Positions 19,940 to 28,899 of a DNA stretch of 64,000 nt are shown here, piece by piece. Position numbers and translations under genes: made by a program. The notes beneath the pieces were generated by a model, which saw only the letters and a program-made list of their open reading frames with translations, was not told where the DNA came from and did not search any database. Origin of the DNA: Anastatus disparis (taxonomy: Eukaryota > Arthropoda > Insecta > Hymenoptera > Eupelmidae); contig JAFFSR010000347.1 of the NCBI GenBank assembly GCA_017163975.1, positions 3,460,001 to 3,524,000 on the forward strand, given 5' to 3'. Each line of letters begins with the position of its first letter. Within the stretch, counting starts at the first letter, position 1.

Positions 19940-20935
19940 TCAATATATATGCCCAGCTTCACGTAGTTCCTCTATGATTGATTGGATTTCATTGTTGTGA
20001 TTATTATTTCCAGCAGATCGTTCGGCTATTAATAATCGCAGTCTTTCGACAAGCTCATTTGGATCATCCCAGTAGACTAGATCTATGGAAGTATTCTTTT
20101 TTGCTATTTTATATTTAGGTATGAGACCTCCTCCGCTGGTAGACATTCTACTGCGATCACTGCGGAACATCGGTGCTATGATTTTTGAATATTTTCTACT
20201 CTTCGAAGAGCGTATATTCTCACTTTTGCTCTGTCTTTTTCTATGGGCATTTGTTGCTTCCAGGAAAGTGCGATAGTTCTTGCGATCTGTTGTACTTAAA
20301 AGATTATCATCTGGTTCTTTTTTGAAAAGCAATTCCATTAGACCACTGCTTTTAGGAAAACTTAAATCTTTCACTTTTATTAGTTTATCATCAAATTGAA
20401 TTTGTGAATCACCCATCATGTATACCCCACTGACTTTTCTCACTCCGTATATGTTATCGATTTTGCTGCGGCTTCCATTTAGCATTGATAAAAAGTCTGT
20501 CGGTTCAGTTTCTTTATGCGCAGGTACAAATGGTGAATACATAGATTTGAATGATGAATTTGCAGAATTGAATGATAAATTCATCATTGTGCTATTTATC
20601 GGAGAAAAATCATCGCCATTAGAAGCGTCATTATCAAACGCAGAACCCGAGTCATTAATATCGTTCAAAATATAACTTGATTCGTCGAATCTCAATCTTT
20701 TTTTTGCCGATTTTCTGTTACTGTCTATAGCCGAAATGTGATTAGAACGTGACACACTTTCAGTTGTCGAATCGACAAGCTTTTCAAGTGGTGTAATAAC
20801 TGGTTTTAAAGTATCACCAATAACCTTTTTAAAATCATCTCTCTCCTTTTTTAATAAAGAGTATTTTTTTTTAATAGCCTGACGTGCTCGTAAGAGCTCG
20901 CTAAGAACATTTTTTTCTTTCTTAAAGTCAGGCAT
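19940..20935 (-). CDS. Conserved Polinton coiled-coil/disordered protein (PX/PY type)
   Basis: 331 residues from MPDFKKEKNVLSELLRARQAI. The N-terminal 60 residues are a coiled coil with many Lys/Glu. A long Ser/Asn-rich segment follows, then the conserved core YGVRKVSGVYMMGD..I.F, SSGLMELLF and VYWDDPNELVERLRLLIAE, ending IIEELREAGHIY. The core and tail match a family I recognise in insect Polintons between ATPase and fibre genes, usually unnamed. Length and position suggest a structural or scaffold protein; this is inferred. The frame starts 11 codons earlier, but MPDFKKEK is the usual beginning. The frame is intact. Confidence 0.75.
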   Translation of the reverse strand: MPDFKKEKNVLSELLRARQAIKKKYSLLKKERDDFKKVIGDTLKPVITPLEKLVDSTTESVSRSNHISAIDSNRKSAKKRLRFDESSYILNDINDSGSAFDNDASNGDDFSPINSTMMNLSFNSANSSFKSMYSPFVPAHKETEPTDFLSMLNGSRSKIDNIYGVRKVSGVYMMGDSQIQFDDKLIKVKDLSFPKSSGLMELLFKKEPDDNLLSTTDRKNYRTFLEATNAHRKRQSKSENIRSSKSRKYSKIIAPMFRSDRSRMSTSGGGLIPKYKIAKKNTSIDLVYWDDPNELVERLRLLIAERSAGNNNHNNEIQSIIEELREAGHIY

Positions 20936-20978
20936 GCTGACAAGATGCTGTCTACAATCGAACTGCAAAGATTAAGAT

Positions 20979-21671
20979 TTATACTTCCTTTTTAATGGCA
21001 AAACAGTCAAATCCTTTTCTATATCTACCATCATTCATTGCTCTATCTTTGTCAATAACAACAAATCCATACTTGTCATTCTTCCAGCATTCAGTACAAA
21101 GATTTCGAAATTCATTTAAAGTTAAGTCAGTATTCACATGGTCTTCATAAATATGTTTAAGATTAACATCATCTTGACGATAAATTACCATCAAATTAAT
21201 ATTGTCCCTGATGAGATGTTTCGGTATATGAGCATATGACTGATATAAATAAAAGCTATCACTTTTGTGTCTCCCCATACAGAAAAAAGCTCTGACGTTA
21301 TCCTGCTTTTCACAAGCCACATCGTCAAAAATCATAATTGAATTAGGTAGGGCTTCATCTGGAGACACTACAGATGCATGTTCACTGAACGGTAGATATG
21401 ATATACCTTCAATTGGCTCTAAAACTTTTTGAAAAAATTGGTATTTTGGTTGATTTAAGGATTTAGAGTATACATACAAATTTTCAAATCTGAGGCCATT
21501 AGGGTGTGTAATTAGAGCCAATAAACTATTAGTTTTTCCACAGTTCGATTGGCCACAGAATACTGCTCGTATATTATCTGGAAGTAACTCCCCATGTTGC
21601 TTCTTTCTTTTCGTTTTCTCAAAATCAAAGTTGGCGACGGAAAGTTTGACGTTCTGCTCAGTAAAATCCAT
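20979..21671 (-). CDS. Genome-packaging ATPase (A32-like, FtsK/HerA superfamily)
   Basis: This would pump the linear genome into the capsid. The 230-residue protein has Walker A GQSNCGKT at residues 40-47 and Walker B SIMIFDDVA with D116-D117. A downstream region GRHKSDSFYLYQSYAHIPKHLIRDN fits the sensor region of the A32 family. Length is typical for Polinton ATPases. It heads the minus-strand block and starts 98 bp from the divergent PLA2-protease gene, sharing a bidirectional promoter. The frame is fully open with intact catalytic motifs. Confidence 0.92.
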   Translation of the reverse strand: MDFTEQNVKLSVANFDFEKTKRKKQHGELLPDNIRAVFCGQSNCGKTNSLLALITHPNGLRFENLYVYSKSLNQPKYQFFQKVLEPIEGISYLPFSEHASVVSPDEALPNSIMIFDDVACEKQDNVRAFFCMGRHKSDSFYLYQSYAHIPKHLIRDNINLMVIYRQDDVNLKHIYEDHVNTDLTLNEFRNLCTECWKNDKYGFVVIDKDRAMNDGRYRKGFDCFAIKKEV

Positions 21672-21710
21672 GTTTACGTAACAAAGTCAAATCTAAGATT
21701 AACCTTTTCA

Positions 21711-21735
21711 AAATATAAACGCTTGTTTTATATTT
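21711..21735. promoter_or_regulatory. Back-to-back TATA boxes of a bidirectional promoter
   Basis: TATAAA at 21714-21719 on the plus strand faces the capsid block (51 bp before the ATG at 21770). TATAAA at 21732-21727 on the minus strand faces the ATPase block (56 bp before its ATG at 21671). The 19-bp span TATAAACGCTTGTTTTATA is a near palindrome, so one short sequence could position transcription both ways. Confidence 0.6.
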
Positions 21736-21769
21736 TGATCATCAGTTGTAAATCAGCACTCGAAGAGAG

Positions 21770-22915
21770 ATGCTCGTACACAAATCACAGAAGCACCCTA
21801 AGGGCAAAGGGTTACTTAATAAAGTAATCAATAACTTACCTATTGAAATGCATATTCCTGGATATCAATATTGTGGTCCCGGAACAAAACTGAAAAAGCA
21901 TCTAAAAAGAGGTGATGCAGGTATTAATCCACTTGATCAAGCATGCAAAGAACATGACATATCTTATACTGATAAAAATGCTAATCGAAAAGTAGCTGAC
22001 ATGAAGCTCGCTGATAAAGCTTGGCAGCGTGTTAGAGCCAAAGATGCAAGTCTTAGCGAAAAAGCAACTGCTTTTGTTGTTGCAAATGCTATGAAATTAA
22101 AAGGAAAGACAGGAATGGGTGTACAATTGAATAAATTAGTAACTGCAAGTAAAAAATCATTAAAACCAAGTAAACATTCTCGCAAAGTTATACAGTCCGC
22201 TTTAAAAGGTGCACGTGAAGCTCTCAAGATCGTTGGCGGTAAGAAAAAAATTATCATTCCACGTATTCTACCTGTTCCATCAAAAATAGGTGGCGCTCTG
22301 CCTTTTCTCATACCATTGTTCGCAGCACTAAGTGCAACTGGTGCTCTGGCTAGAGGAGCTGCTGGAATAGCTAAAGCAGTAAATGAAGCTAAAGCTGCAC
22401 AGAAAAATTATGAAGAAAGTAAGAGACATAATAAAACTATGGAAGCTATTGCTCCAGAAAAAGGTCTTTATCTTAAACCATATAAAACTGGAATGGGATT
22501 ATTTATGAAACCTCATATCGGTCATGGTCAAGTTAAAAAAAAAAACTTCGATTTAACTTTGCCAAATCGTGCACTGACTGACTATGATCTTATAAAGTAT
22601 GCTCGTATGATGCAAATCCCATATTTTCGAGGTGTTTTCATGAGAAATAATTTACCTTCTGATGGCCCATGGCATAACGAATCTGCTATAGTTAACTTAG
22701 ATGATTTTCAAAACAAAGGCACTCACTGGGTATGTTATCGAAAACGAGGTTCTGAAGTGATTTATTTTGATAGTTTTGGTGATCTTAAACCCCCTATAGA
22801 TCTCATGTTATATTTTAACGTGAAAGAAGTAAAATACAACTATAAAAGATATCAAAATTTTGACTCATTTATTTGTGGTCATCTTTGTCTTCAATTCTTG
22901 TGTGAAAGACTATAA
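21770..22915 (+). CDS. PLA2-like domain fused to adenain-like maturation protease
   Basis: A 381-residue protein with two functions. Residues 30-66 match viral phospholipase A2 domains of the parvovirus VP1 type. The calcium loop YCGPGT is at 34-39 and the catalytic pair at HD 62-63 in CKEHDISY; this domain would breach a membrane during entry. A basic stretch and an Ala/Gly/Leu-rich segment (about 185-215) resemble adenovirus pVI-like amphipathic regions. Two GMG/GHG sites near 242-256 look like protease cleavage sites before the C-terminal protease. That domain shows TH319WVCY, FD334SFG, Q362 and C369 in ICGHLC, spaced as in adenovirus protease. The frame is intact, and 45 bp separate it from the next gene. 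Confidence 0.88.
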   Translation: MLVHKSQKHPKGKGLLNKVINNLPIEMHIPGYQYCGPGTKLKKHLKRGDAGINPLDQACKEHDISYTDKNANRKVADMKLADKAWQRVRAKDASLSEKATAFVVANAMKLKGKTGMGVQLNKLVTASKKSLKPSKHSRKVIQSALKGAREALKIVGGKKKIIIPRILPVPSKIGGALPFLIPLFAALSATGALARGAAGIAKAVNEAKAAQKNYEESKRHNKTMEAIAPEKGLYLKPYKTGMGLFMKPHIGHGQVKKKNFDLTLPNRALTDYDLIKYARMMQIPYFRGVFMRNNLPSDGPWHNESAIVNLDDFQNKGTHWVCYRKRGSEVIYFDSFGDLKPPIDLMLYFNVKEVKYNYKRYQNFDSFICGHLCLQFLCERL

Positions 22916-22960
22916 AAGAAGAGTTATCAGACAAGCAGGATCACTCTTTTTCAAACAGTC

Positions 22961-23650
22961 ATGGAAGATAGTTTCACTTTGAGTCTTTCAGGCAAATCTT
23001 CTATCTTAGAAGCTCAATATTTTTCTTCAATAGAACTACCACAGCATAAGAATTTTGTTTTGGGTTTAGTTGAACTTTTAACATTCAACTCGATTCCCAA
23101 TGTTGACGATTCGAATAATAATCTTTATATAAACGGAGAGAAAATTATTACTATTCCTACTGGCAGTTATAAAATTGATGCTATTAATCAATTTTTGCAA
23201 AAAGATCTGAAATCTAAAGGAATCGAGTTTTCCTTAAAAGCTAACAACAATACTCTCAGAAGTGAAATTTATTGCAGCCATCAGATAGATCTTAGACCTC
23301 AGGATTCAATAGGCAGTCTTCTCGGTTTCACTCGTCGCGTTCTTCATGAAGACACTCATCACAGCTCTGATTTACCTGTGAAGATATTGAAAATAAACGT
23401 CCTCAGGGTAGAGTGTAATATTACTACAGGTGCTTACATCAACGACAAAAAAGTTCACACGATCCATGAGTTTTTCCCAAAAGTTCCTCCAGGATATAAA
23501 ATCATAGAAGTTCCATCGCATGTCATATATTTACCACTCAATGTTAAGAGTATAGATCAACTTCAAATCCGAATCGTTGATCAAGACGGAAGTTTAGTGA
23601 ATTTCCGAGGAGAGGAAATTACTATTAGACTTCACATAAAATCTGTATAA
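22961..23650 (+). CDS. Penton-like minor capsid protein (single jelly roll)
   Basis: 229 residues, starting MEDSFTLSLSGKSS. It contains EAQYFSSIELP, ITIPTGSYKIDAINQFL, GSLLGFTRRVL, HTIHEFFPKVPPGYK and the tail LPLNVKSIDQLQIRIVDQDG followed by VNFRGEEITIRLHI. These blocks match the minor capsid protein of insect Polintons/adintoviruses, proposed as a single jelly-roll penton protein at capsid vertices. It lies between the protease and major capsid genes as expected. The frame is intact, and its TAA overlaps the next start by one base (TAATG). Confidence 0.85.
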   Translation: MEDSFTLSLSGKSSILEAQYFSSIELPQHKNFVLGLVELLTFNSIPNVDDSNNNLYINGEKIITIPTGSYKIDAINQFLQKDLKSKGIEFSLKANNNTLRSEIYCSHQIDLRPQDSIGSLLGFTRRVLHEDTHHSSDLPVKILKINVLRVECNITTGAYINDKKVHTIHEFFPKVPPGYKIIEVPSHVIYLPLNVKSIDQLQIRIVDQDGSLVNFRGEEITIRLHIKSV

Positions 23651-23796
23651 TGGGAATCGTTTACAATCCAAGTGTGCATATAAGTCAGCCATCATGTCAA
23701 CCCACCATCAGTCGTCCTAAGCTACTCAAACCGTTAACACGGAAGAGCATCCAGTTTCTCAAAAGCATAGGTCTCAAAGTACGTGGAAGAAGATAA
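23650..23796 (+). CDS. 48-residue basic Polinton peptide
   Basis: Starts at the ATG overlapping the penton-like stop (TAATG) and ends with TAA at 23794. The peptide begins MGIVYNPS, is rich in Lys and Arg, and ends FLKSIGLKVRGRR. Short basic peptides with an (F)LxSxGxxVR end recur at this position in insect Polintons. By analogy with adenovirus core peptides it might bind DNA, but that is inferred only from charge and place. The TAATG overlap would fit reinitiation. Confidence 0.65.
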   Translation: MGIVYNPSVHISQPSCQPTISRPKLLKPLTRKSIQFLKSIGLKVRGRR

Positions 23797-23826
23797 ATTG
23801 TATCATTCTCTGCTGCTTTCAGAAAA

Positions 23827-25068
23827 ATGGACGAAATTCTAAGCATTCAATCAGGTGTCGCATTCGATGAGTCTATTGCTCATTATGAGGTTCACGCACA
23901 ACAACCATACTCCACATTAAGTTTCAATAACAGTGATGAAATCCGTATTTCTATTTAGCATCAAGATTTATGCCTCTTACCATCATATAGTTACATCCAT
24001 GTATGTGGAAAATTACAAAAACCAGATGGACAAGCACTAACTAAAACTAATTTCGTTAACAATAGCATTTGTCATCTGTTTGATGAAATTCGATATGAAC
24101 TTAATGCTGTAGAGATAGATAAAAGTAAAAATGTTGGTCTGAGTAGTCTCATGAAGGGATGCACTTCATTTAATCCAAATCAGACTCTAACATTAGAAAA
24201 TGCAGGCTGGCTTGGTGTTGAAGAAGGAAACAAAACAATTGTAGATGATCATGGAAATTTTGACGTTTCTATCCCACTAAGTATGATTTTAGGCTTCGCA
24301 GAAGATTACAAGAAAATTGTTGTTAATATGAAGCATGAACTCATTCTCACAAGATCAAGAAATGACCTGAATGCTATAGTACAGGAAGGTACTGTAGCCA
24401 ACAATGCAACCACATATGAACCTTATCAAATAAAAATATCAAAGATAGAGTGGTTAATGCCATATGTTATTGCATCAGATAAACAAAAAATCCAGCTGTT
24501 AAATTTCATTGGCAAAGATAATCCTATTTCTATGAGTTTTCGGTCATGGGAGTTATTTGAATATCCTCTTCTTCCAACAACAAATAAACACGTCTGGACG
24601 GTAAAAACTTCAAACCAATTGGAGAAACCACGTTTCGTGATTCTTGGATTACAATCGGGAAAAAAAGGTTCAAGACCTAAAAATGCCAGTCGCTTTGACC
24701 ACTGTAATATTAGTAATGTGAGACTTTTCTTGAATTCGCAATATTATTCGTACAACAATCTCAATCTTGACATATCTAAAAATCAATTTGCTATTCTATA
24801 TGATATGTATGCTAATTTTCAGAAAAGCTATTACGGAAGAGATTCACAACCATTGTTGACAAAGTCTCAGTTTATCAACTTTGAACCACTCATAGTTATT
24901 GACTGTTCACGACAAAACGAATCTCTAAAAAGCGCTCCTGTCGATGTACGTCTAGAATTTGAGTCTCACACTGACTTTCCAGCTAATACTTCAGCTTATT
25001 GCATGATCTTACACGATCGCATCGTTCAGTACAATCCTATTAGTGGAGATGTTCGGAAGCTTGTCTGA
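23827..25068 (+). pseudogene. Major capsid protein (hexon-like double jelly roll), one nonsense codon
   Basis: The frame runs 414 codons from the ATG at 23827 to TGA at 25066-25068, interrupted only by TAG at 23956-23958 (codon 44). A CAG to TAG transition would explain it. Family blocks include LSIQSGVAFDESIAHYEVH at the start, SSLMKGCTSFNP, NFDVSIPLSMILGFAEDY, MSFRSWELFEYP, FDHCNISNVRLFLNSQYY and DFPANTSAYCMILHDRIVQY at the end. These match the hexon-like double jelly-roll protein of insect Polintons, which would form the capsid facets. A frame from Met at 24151 (305 residues) lacks the first jelly-roll strands. Apart from the stop the gene looks well kept, so the lesion may be recent. Confidence 0.88.
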
Positions 25069-25125
25069 ATTATCTTCACTTTTACGTAAAAAAATTAATA
25101 TTTCGAAATAGAATATGCGGTAGAC

Positions 25126-25581
25126 ATGATTGGTTTTAAGCAAATGGGTAGTGAATATGTTCTAAAGGAAATAGCAATCATTCCTTTCAACGACAGTGGT
25201 GATCCCATTGTTCATCTATTCAAAAAACCTTTTTCATGGAAAAGGCTCTCTGACGAATTGCAAGAAGAAAACATTCGACTCAAACATAATCATGGAATAG
25301 CTTGGAACACTGATGGACTAGATTACTCTCAAATTGCAAACTTACTCCGTGAACATTTACATGATGCTACAAAAATTTTTGTTATCAATGAAGTCAAACG
25401 AAAATGGTTGCTCAGATTCAAATTTCCCGTTTATAACATCAATGAATACGGATACCCATTAAACCCATCTTTCAAATGCGTTACTGTGTGTACAAACCAT
25501 AATCCAATTCATAAGACTGTCTGTGCACTACACAATGTCAAACTCATGAAATTATTCTATCTTTCACAAAACCATTTGTAA
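25126..25581 (+). CDS. 'DIQGF/HGI' family protein, intronless copy (Polinton)
   Basis: 151 residues starting MIGFKQMGSEYVLKEIA. It shares with the 12126-13065 protein the blocks KE...F, W..L..E, HNHGIAWN..GLDY, IFVINEVKRKWL, an N.NEYG.P segment and a Cys/His tail (CTNHNPIHKTVCALHNVKLMKLF). The leading DIQ of the other copy is replaced by IGF, so a proposed catalytic acid is absent. There is no intron where its paralogue has one (between the WL block and the tail). It closes the capsid block, 57 bp after the major capsid gene. Function is unknown. Confidence 0.72.
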   Translation: MIGFKQMGSEYVLKEIAIIPFNDSGDPIVHLFKKPFSWKRLSDELQEENIRLKHNHGIAWNTDGLDYSQIANLLREHLHDATKIFVINEVKRKWLLRFKFPVYNINEYGYPLNPSFKCVTVCTNHNPIHKTVCALHNVKLMKLFYLSQNHL

Positions 25582-25604
25582 GAAAAAAAAAAGTAGAAAA
25601 AGTA

Positions 25605-25735
25605 GAAAACGCTATAGGCATACTAGTTCACATTTGGATTCTAAAACACTTGGGCTGTGCTAGAATCCGTACGGGTTCTAACACACCTTGGGCTGTGCTA
25701 GAATCCGGGTGGGCTAGAATGCCTATAGCCTATCT
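25605..25735. repeat. Palindrome-bounded tandem repeat at the right Polinton border
   Basis: GCTATAGGCAT at about 25611 is the reverse complement of ATGCCTATAGC at about 25720. Inside, CTTGGGCTGTGCTAGAATCC occurs twice. It is relatively GC-rich against its surroundings and lies just past the last Polinton gene. It may mark the element border or form a 3' stem, but no matching left-side sequence was found. Confidence 0.6.
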
Positions 25736-25739
25736 ACTC

Positions 25740-26030
25740 ATAAATTTCATAATGTATATAATTCCTTGTAATAATTTTACATTTATATACTTATATACAT
25801 TTATACATTCTTTAAATTTCAATAATTAATAATGTACACATAATATAAAATATAACATGATATAAATATTTATTTATACAGCGCACATTAGATGCTGTTA
25901 TGGCTACCATCTCCAACCGATCTTTATTTCGCATTATGCTCCCAGAATCACTTCCCAACTTCTAAAAGCTCAATTCTTATTTCATTTATCTGGCATAAGC
26001 AAATATTTTCATTTTTGTAAATTTCTAAAA
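25740..26030. other. AT-rich DNA, no feature seen
   Basis: No coding frame, repeat or RNA signal is recognised. A less AT-rich patch at 25880-25970 (GCGCACATTAGATGCTG...) has no match elsewhere in the window. Confidence 0.5.
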
Positions 26031-26550
26031 TCTTTTATAATATAAAAAAAAAAAAAAATCTAATGAGAATTTGAATCAAATTGACCTGATTTATCAGATT
26101 TTAAGTAGAGAAATTAAAATTTTAAATAAAATTCACAATAAATTAACTAAACTTAGCTAAAAAATTAAATTTTTAGCTAAATTCTCAATAAATCAGCTAT
26201 AATTAGCTAGAAAAAAATCTTATTATAATTAAAATCAAATTGATCTGATCTATCAGATTTTAAGTGAAAGATTAAAATTTCAATTAAAACTAATATGAAT
26301 TAGCTAAAATTCTCAATAAATTAGCTAAACTTAGCTAAAATATTAATGTTTTAGCTAAAATTGTCAATAAATCAGTTAAAAATAGCTAAAAAATGAAATT
26401 TTTAGCTGAAATTCACAACAAATCGGTTAAATTTACGAAAAATTAGGTAAAATTTACCATAATTTAGCTAAATTTATTAGTAAAAAGGAAGAGTTAAGGT
26501 AGAAAGTTAAGAGACTGACAGCGGCAGCGGCGAAAATCTTTTATAGTATA
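26030..26550 (-). repeat. TTAGCTAAA-rich degenerate repeat, possible nonautonomous Helitron
   Basis: Variants of TAGCTAAAATT and CAATAAATCAGCTA recur throughout. The right edge, read on the minus strand, gives TATAAAAGATTTTCGCCGCTGCCGC. This resembles the 5' edge of the small Helitron-like element at 48845-49123 (AATAAAGATATATCGCCTACGCCG), which also contains TTAGCTGAAAG repeats. A copy of AAAATCTTTTATA also occurs at the left edge (26027), so boundaries are uncertain. Confidence 0.4.
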
Positions 26551-26617
26551 TATATATATATATTTATACATATATATACAATAATATTTTAATATTACTT
26601 ATATTAAATTATATATA

Positions 26618-26699
<82 letters not shown>

Positions 26700-26705
26700 T
26701 ATGAC
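26550..26705. repeat. (AT)n microsatellite
   Basis: Long (TA)n runs, best at about 26618-26694, broken only by short interruptions. Confidence 0.9.
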
Positions 26706-26719
26706 ATATGTACTTATAT

Positions 26720-27600
26720 ATGGGACGTTTCACGTCAACTCACCTAACAAAAAAATAGAATTCGTCGAAAATCTGTGAAAATGTTCTATTTGATACCCAA
26801 AACATACAAAAAAAATTTTAGAGGTCCAGGTCTAAGGGGTCAGGATTTAAACATGATGGAATTTTTCGAATTTTCCAAATTTTTTGCTAAATAAATATTT
26901 AAATGAATTTTTTCCTCAAAAACTATCAATTTTTCGTTAAAACTTAACAGAATACTTTTTCTTGGAAATTAGATGTAGAATTTACCTGAATTTTTGCAAA
27001 TTATAATATACTGATTTTTATGCTTACTTGATCGATTTAAACATACTATTTAGTATATCTAAAAATCGAGCAGGTTAAATTGGCTTTTTAAAGTCTTATT
27101 TTTTTTTTGTTTTTTTATGAGGAAAAAATATACAAGGCCTCTAGTTGGACAGCCTTCTCAAAGCTACTTAATTGTGCAAAAATGTCTGAAAAAATCGTTA
27201 TTTTGGATCAATGATGAGATTCGTGATTTTTTTTCTGAAAAAGTATTGATTTTTGGGACATATGTATGATAATGTTTTTTATTGGAAATCATGTGTAGAA
27301 TATGAACATATTTTTACAAATTGTAATTTAAGGCATTATGAACCATATATACTAAAAATTTAACAAAAAATAAATTTTGAAATTTCAAAATTTCATTTAT
27401 AATTTGTGATGTTTAGCAAATAATGGTTTACAAAAATTTACATAAATTTTACATACAATTTCAAAATTTTTGGAAAAATCCCAACTTATATATTTTATTT
27501 CCTGAAAATCCTGATGTTTTAGAGAGAGATTCATAAGGATACTTTTTGTTGTAAATGAAGAGCAGAGTTAACATGATTCTTTACAGACCTTAATTTTAAA
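26720..27600. repeat. Interspersed repeat copy (GGGACGTTTCACGTCAACTCACC start)
   Basis: The start CACGTCAACTCACC..., then GAAAATGTTCTATTTGATACCC and AGGTCNAGGGGTCA blocks, match the repeat at 42001-42240 and both arms of the 49657-51333 hairpin. No credible coding frame. The right end merges into the start of the Helitron-like arm near 27600. Confidence 0.55.
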
Positions 27601-27604
27601 GTTT

Positions 27605-28016
27605 TCTATTAGTTACGTTAACCGATATTCATATATTAGAATTTAATAATATTTCAAACCGGTATACCTCATTCAACATGCAATTAACTTCACTAATTCA
27701 AAGACCACAATATATTAAATCAGTACCGATTGATGGAGAATTTAAACAGTTATTATTTTCAGGAAATTTGGAAAATGGTCACTGGATTTGTGTGTATTAT
27801 AATAATAAGGTAATTCATATATATGACAGTTCAAATCTTAAATATCTACGAGATTAGCATAAGATTTATATGAACAGATTATTTCCAAAAAAATCAGAAT
27901 TGAGCATAGTATTCAAAACAGTACAATCACAAACCGATAGTTATGATTGTGGCGTTTTTGCAATTGTTTTTGCTATTGCAATACTTTCTAATTTAGGACC
28001 ATGTTGTTTAAGATGA
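27605..28016 (+). pseudogene. Ulp1/C48-type cysteine protease of the Helitron-like element
   Basis: Readable blocks are LTDIHILEFNNI, NGHWICVYYN (catalytic His near 27780), VIHIYDSSN (Asp), QTDSYDCGVFAI (Gln and Cys near 27945) and FAIAILSN. This is the order and spacing of SUMO-protease-like C48 enzymes. A TAG interrupts after YLRD near 27856. It runs without a gap into the DVSQ block that starts the left-arm fragment, so the protease was the N-terminal part of a larger polyprotein here. The left arm has lost it. Confidence 0.65.
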
Positions 28017-28017
28017 T

Positions 28018-28350
28018 GTTTCTCAGATAGGATTACGTTTATCAAGAATTTTTAAAACTCAACAAATAAGAATGTTCTCAATTTCGCAAAATTATAATAA
28101 TGCAAATATTAATGACGATAATCCACCGGACATGATAAGGAGAAGTTTTTGTCATGAGCAACGTCTAAATCAAATACCATTAAATTTAGATTTCGCCGAG
28201 CTTAAACTATTAGAAAAAAAACTCACAAATGCATTTATTGGCAAAACAAAAAAAGTTCATGGAAATGTATCGTAAACAAAAGAATTCGAATCATGAAAAA
28301 ATTTTGATGGAAATTGACAATGACATTTCAGATACTAATTTTTAAAAACC
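28018..28350 (+). pseudogene. Helitron-like leader fragment, right copy
   Basis: Counterpart of 5540-5882. Shared blocks are LRLSRIFK.QQIRM, DMI..SFCHEQRLNQIPLNLDFA and LELLEK. Frameshifts separate it from the protease and again near 28250. Confidence 0.6.
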
Positions 28351-28490
28351 AGATAATGATATAATAGGAATCGATGATATCCACTTAAATTATGACGATA
28401 ATAAAATTAACACAGTTAAAATTAAATTAAATGAAGAAAAAAAAAATCACAAGATAGATGAAAAAAAAGCTTTATTTGTAACAGGACTTA

Positions 28491-28891
28491 AGAGCATGAT
28501 GAAGCTGCCCGCCTTCTAATAATATTTCCAATCCTAACTTATCAATGAATCATGCGTTTAATCGAGTTTTTTTGCTACAAAGTAAAAATTTATAAGATTA
28601 AACTCTAGTGCGGACAACTCAAGAAATCCACCAAAATATTATACATGTAAAGTTATAGTAAAAACTTTTAATGTATCGTATTTTATGGTTAGATTCATCG
28701 AGTTTGATATTTAATTTCCAGTCCAAGCTCATAAAAAAATAACAAGTCCAAATGATTTTTTATTTTTACAAAAATTATTGTATTAATATAGCTTTAGTGC
28801 GGACAAGTCATTATCTTTGTTTAATTTATGAATTTAAAAAGATATTGATAAAATAAAAAAAGCAAAACTCAATTGCTGCAGCTCCAACATC
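28491..28891 (+). repeat. 400-bp nested unit with TAGTGCGGACAA motifs, copy 2
   Basis: From AGAGCATGATGAAGC to GCTGCAGCTCCAACATC. Both internal GTGCGGACAA motifs are present (about 28609 and 28798). It matches 4993-5392 (inverted) and 55811-56765. Confidence 0.75.
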
Positions 28892-28899
28892 CCGTTAAT

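Larger units (their letters stand above)
10150..25740. mobile_element. Polinton/Maverick (adintovirus-like) element, nearly complete gene set
   Basis: The defining genes are all present: protein-primed PolB (13692-17969), retroviral-type integrase with chromodomain-like tail (18600-19517), A32-like packaging ATPase (20979-21671), adenain-like protease fused to a PLA2-like domain (21770-22915), penton-like minor capsid protein (22961-23650) and hexon-like major capsid protein (23827-25068). Gene order and the divergent blocks fit insect Polintons. Terminal inverted repeats and a 6-bp target duplication were not found, so the outer limits are approximate. Three nonsense codons and two frameshifts show that this copy is inactive. 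Confidence 0.88.

Noticed and set aside
9500..27600. Polinton terminal inverted repeats
   Set aside because: Searched by eye between 9216-10150 and 25581-27600; only AT-rich similarity, no convincing inverted match.
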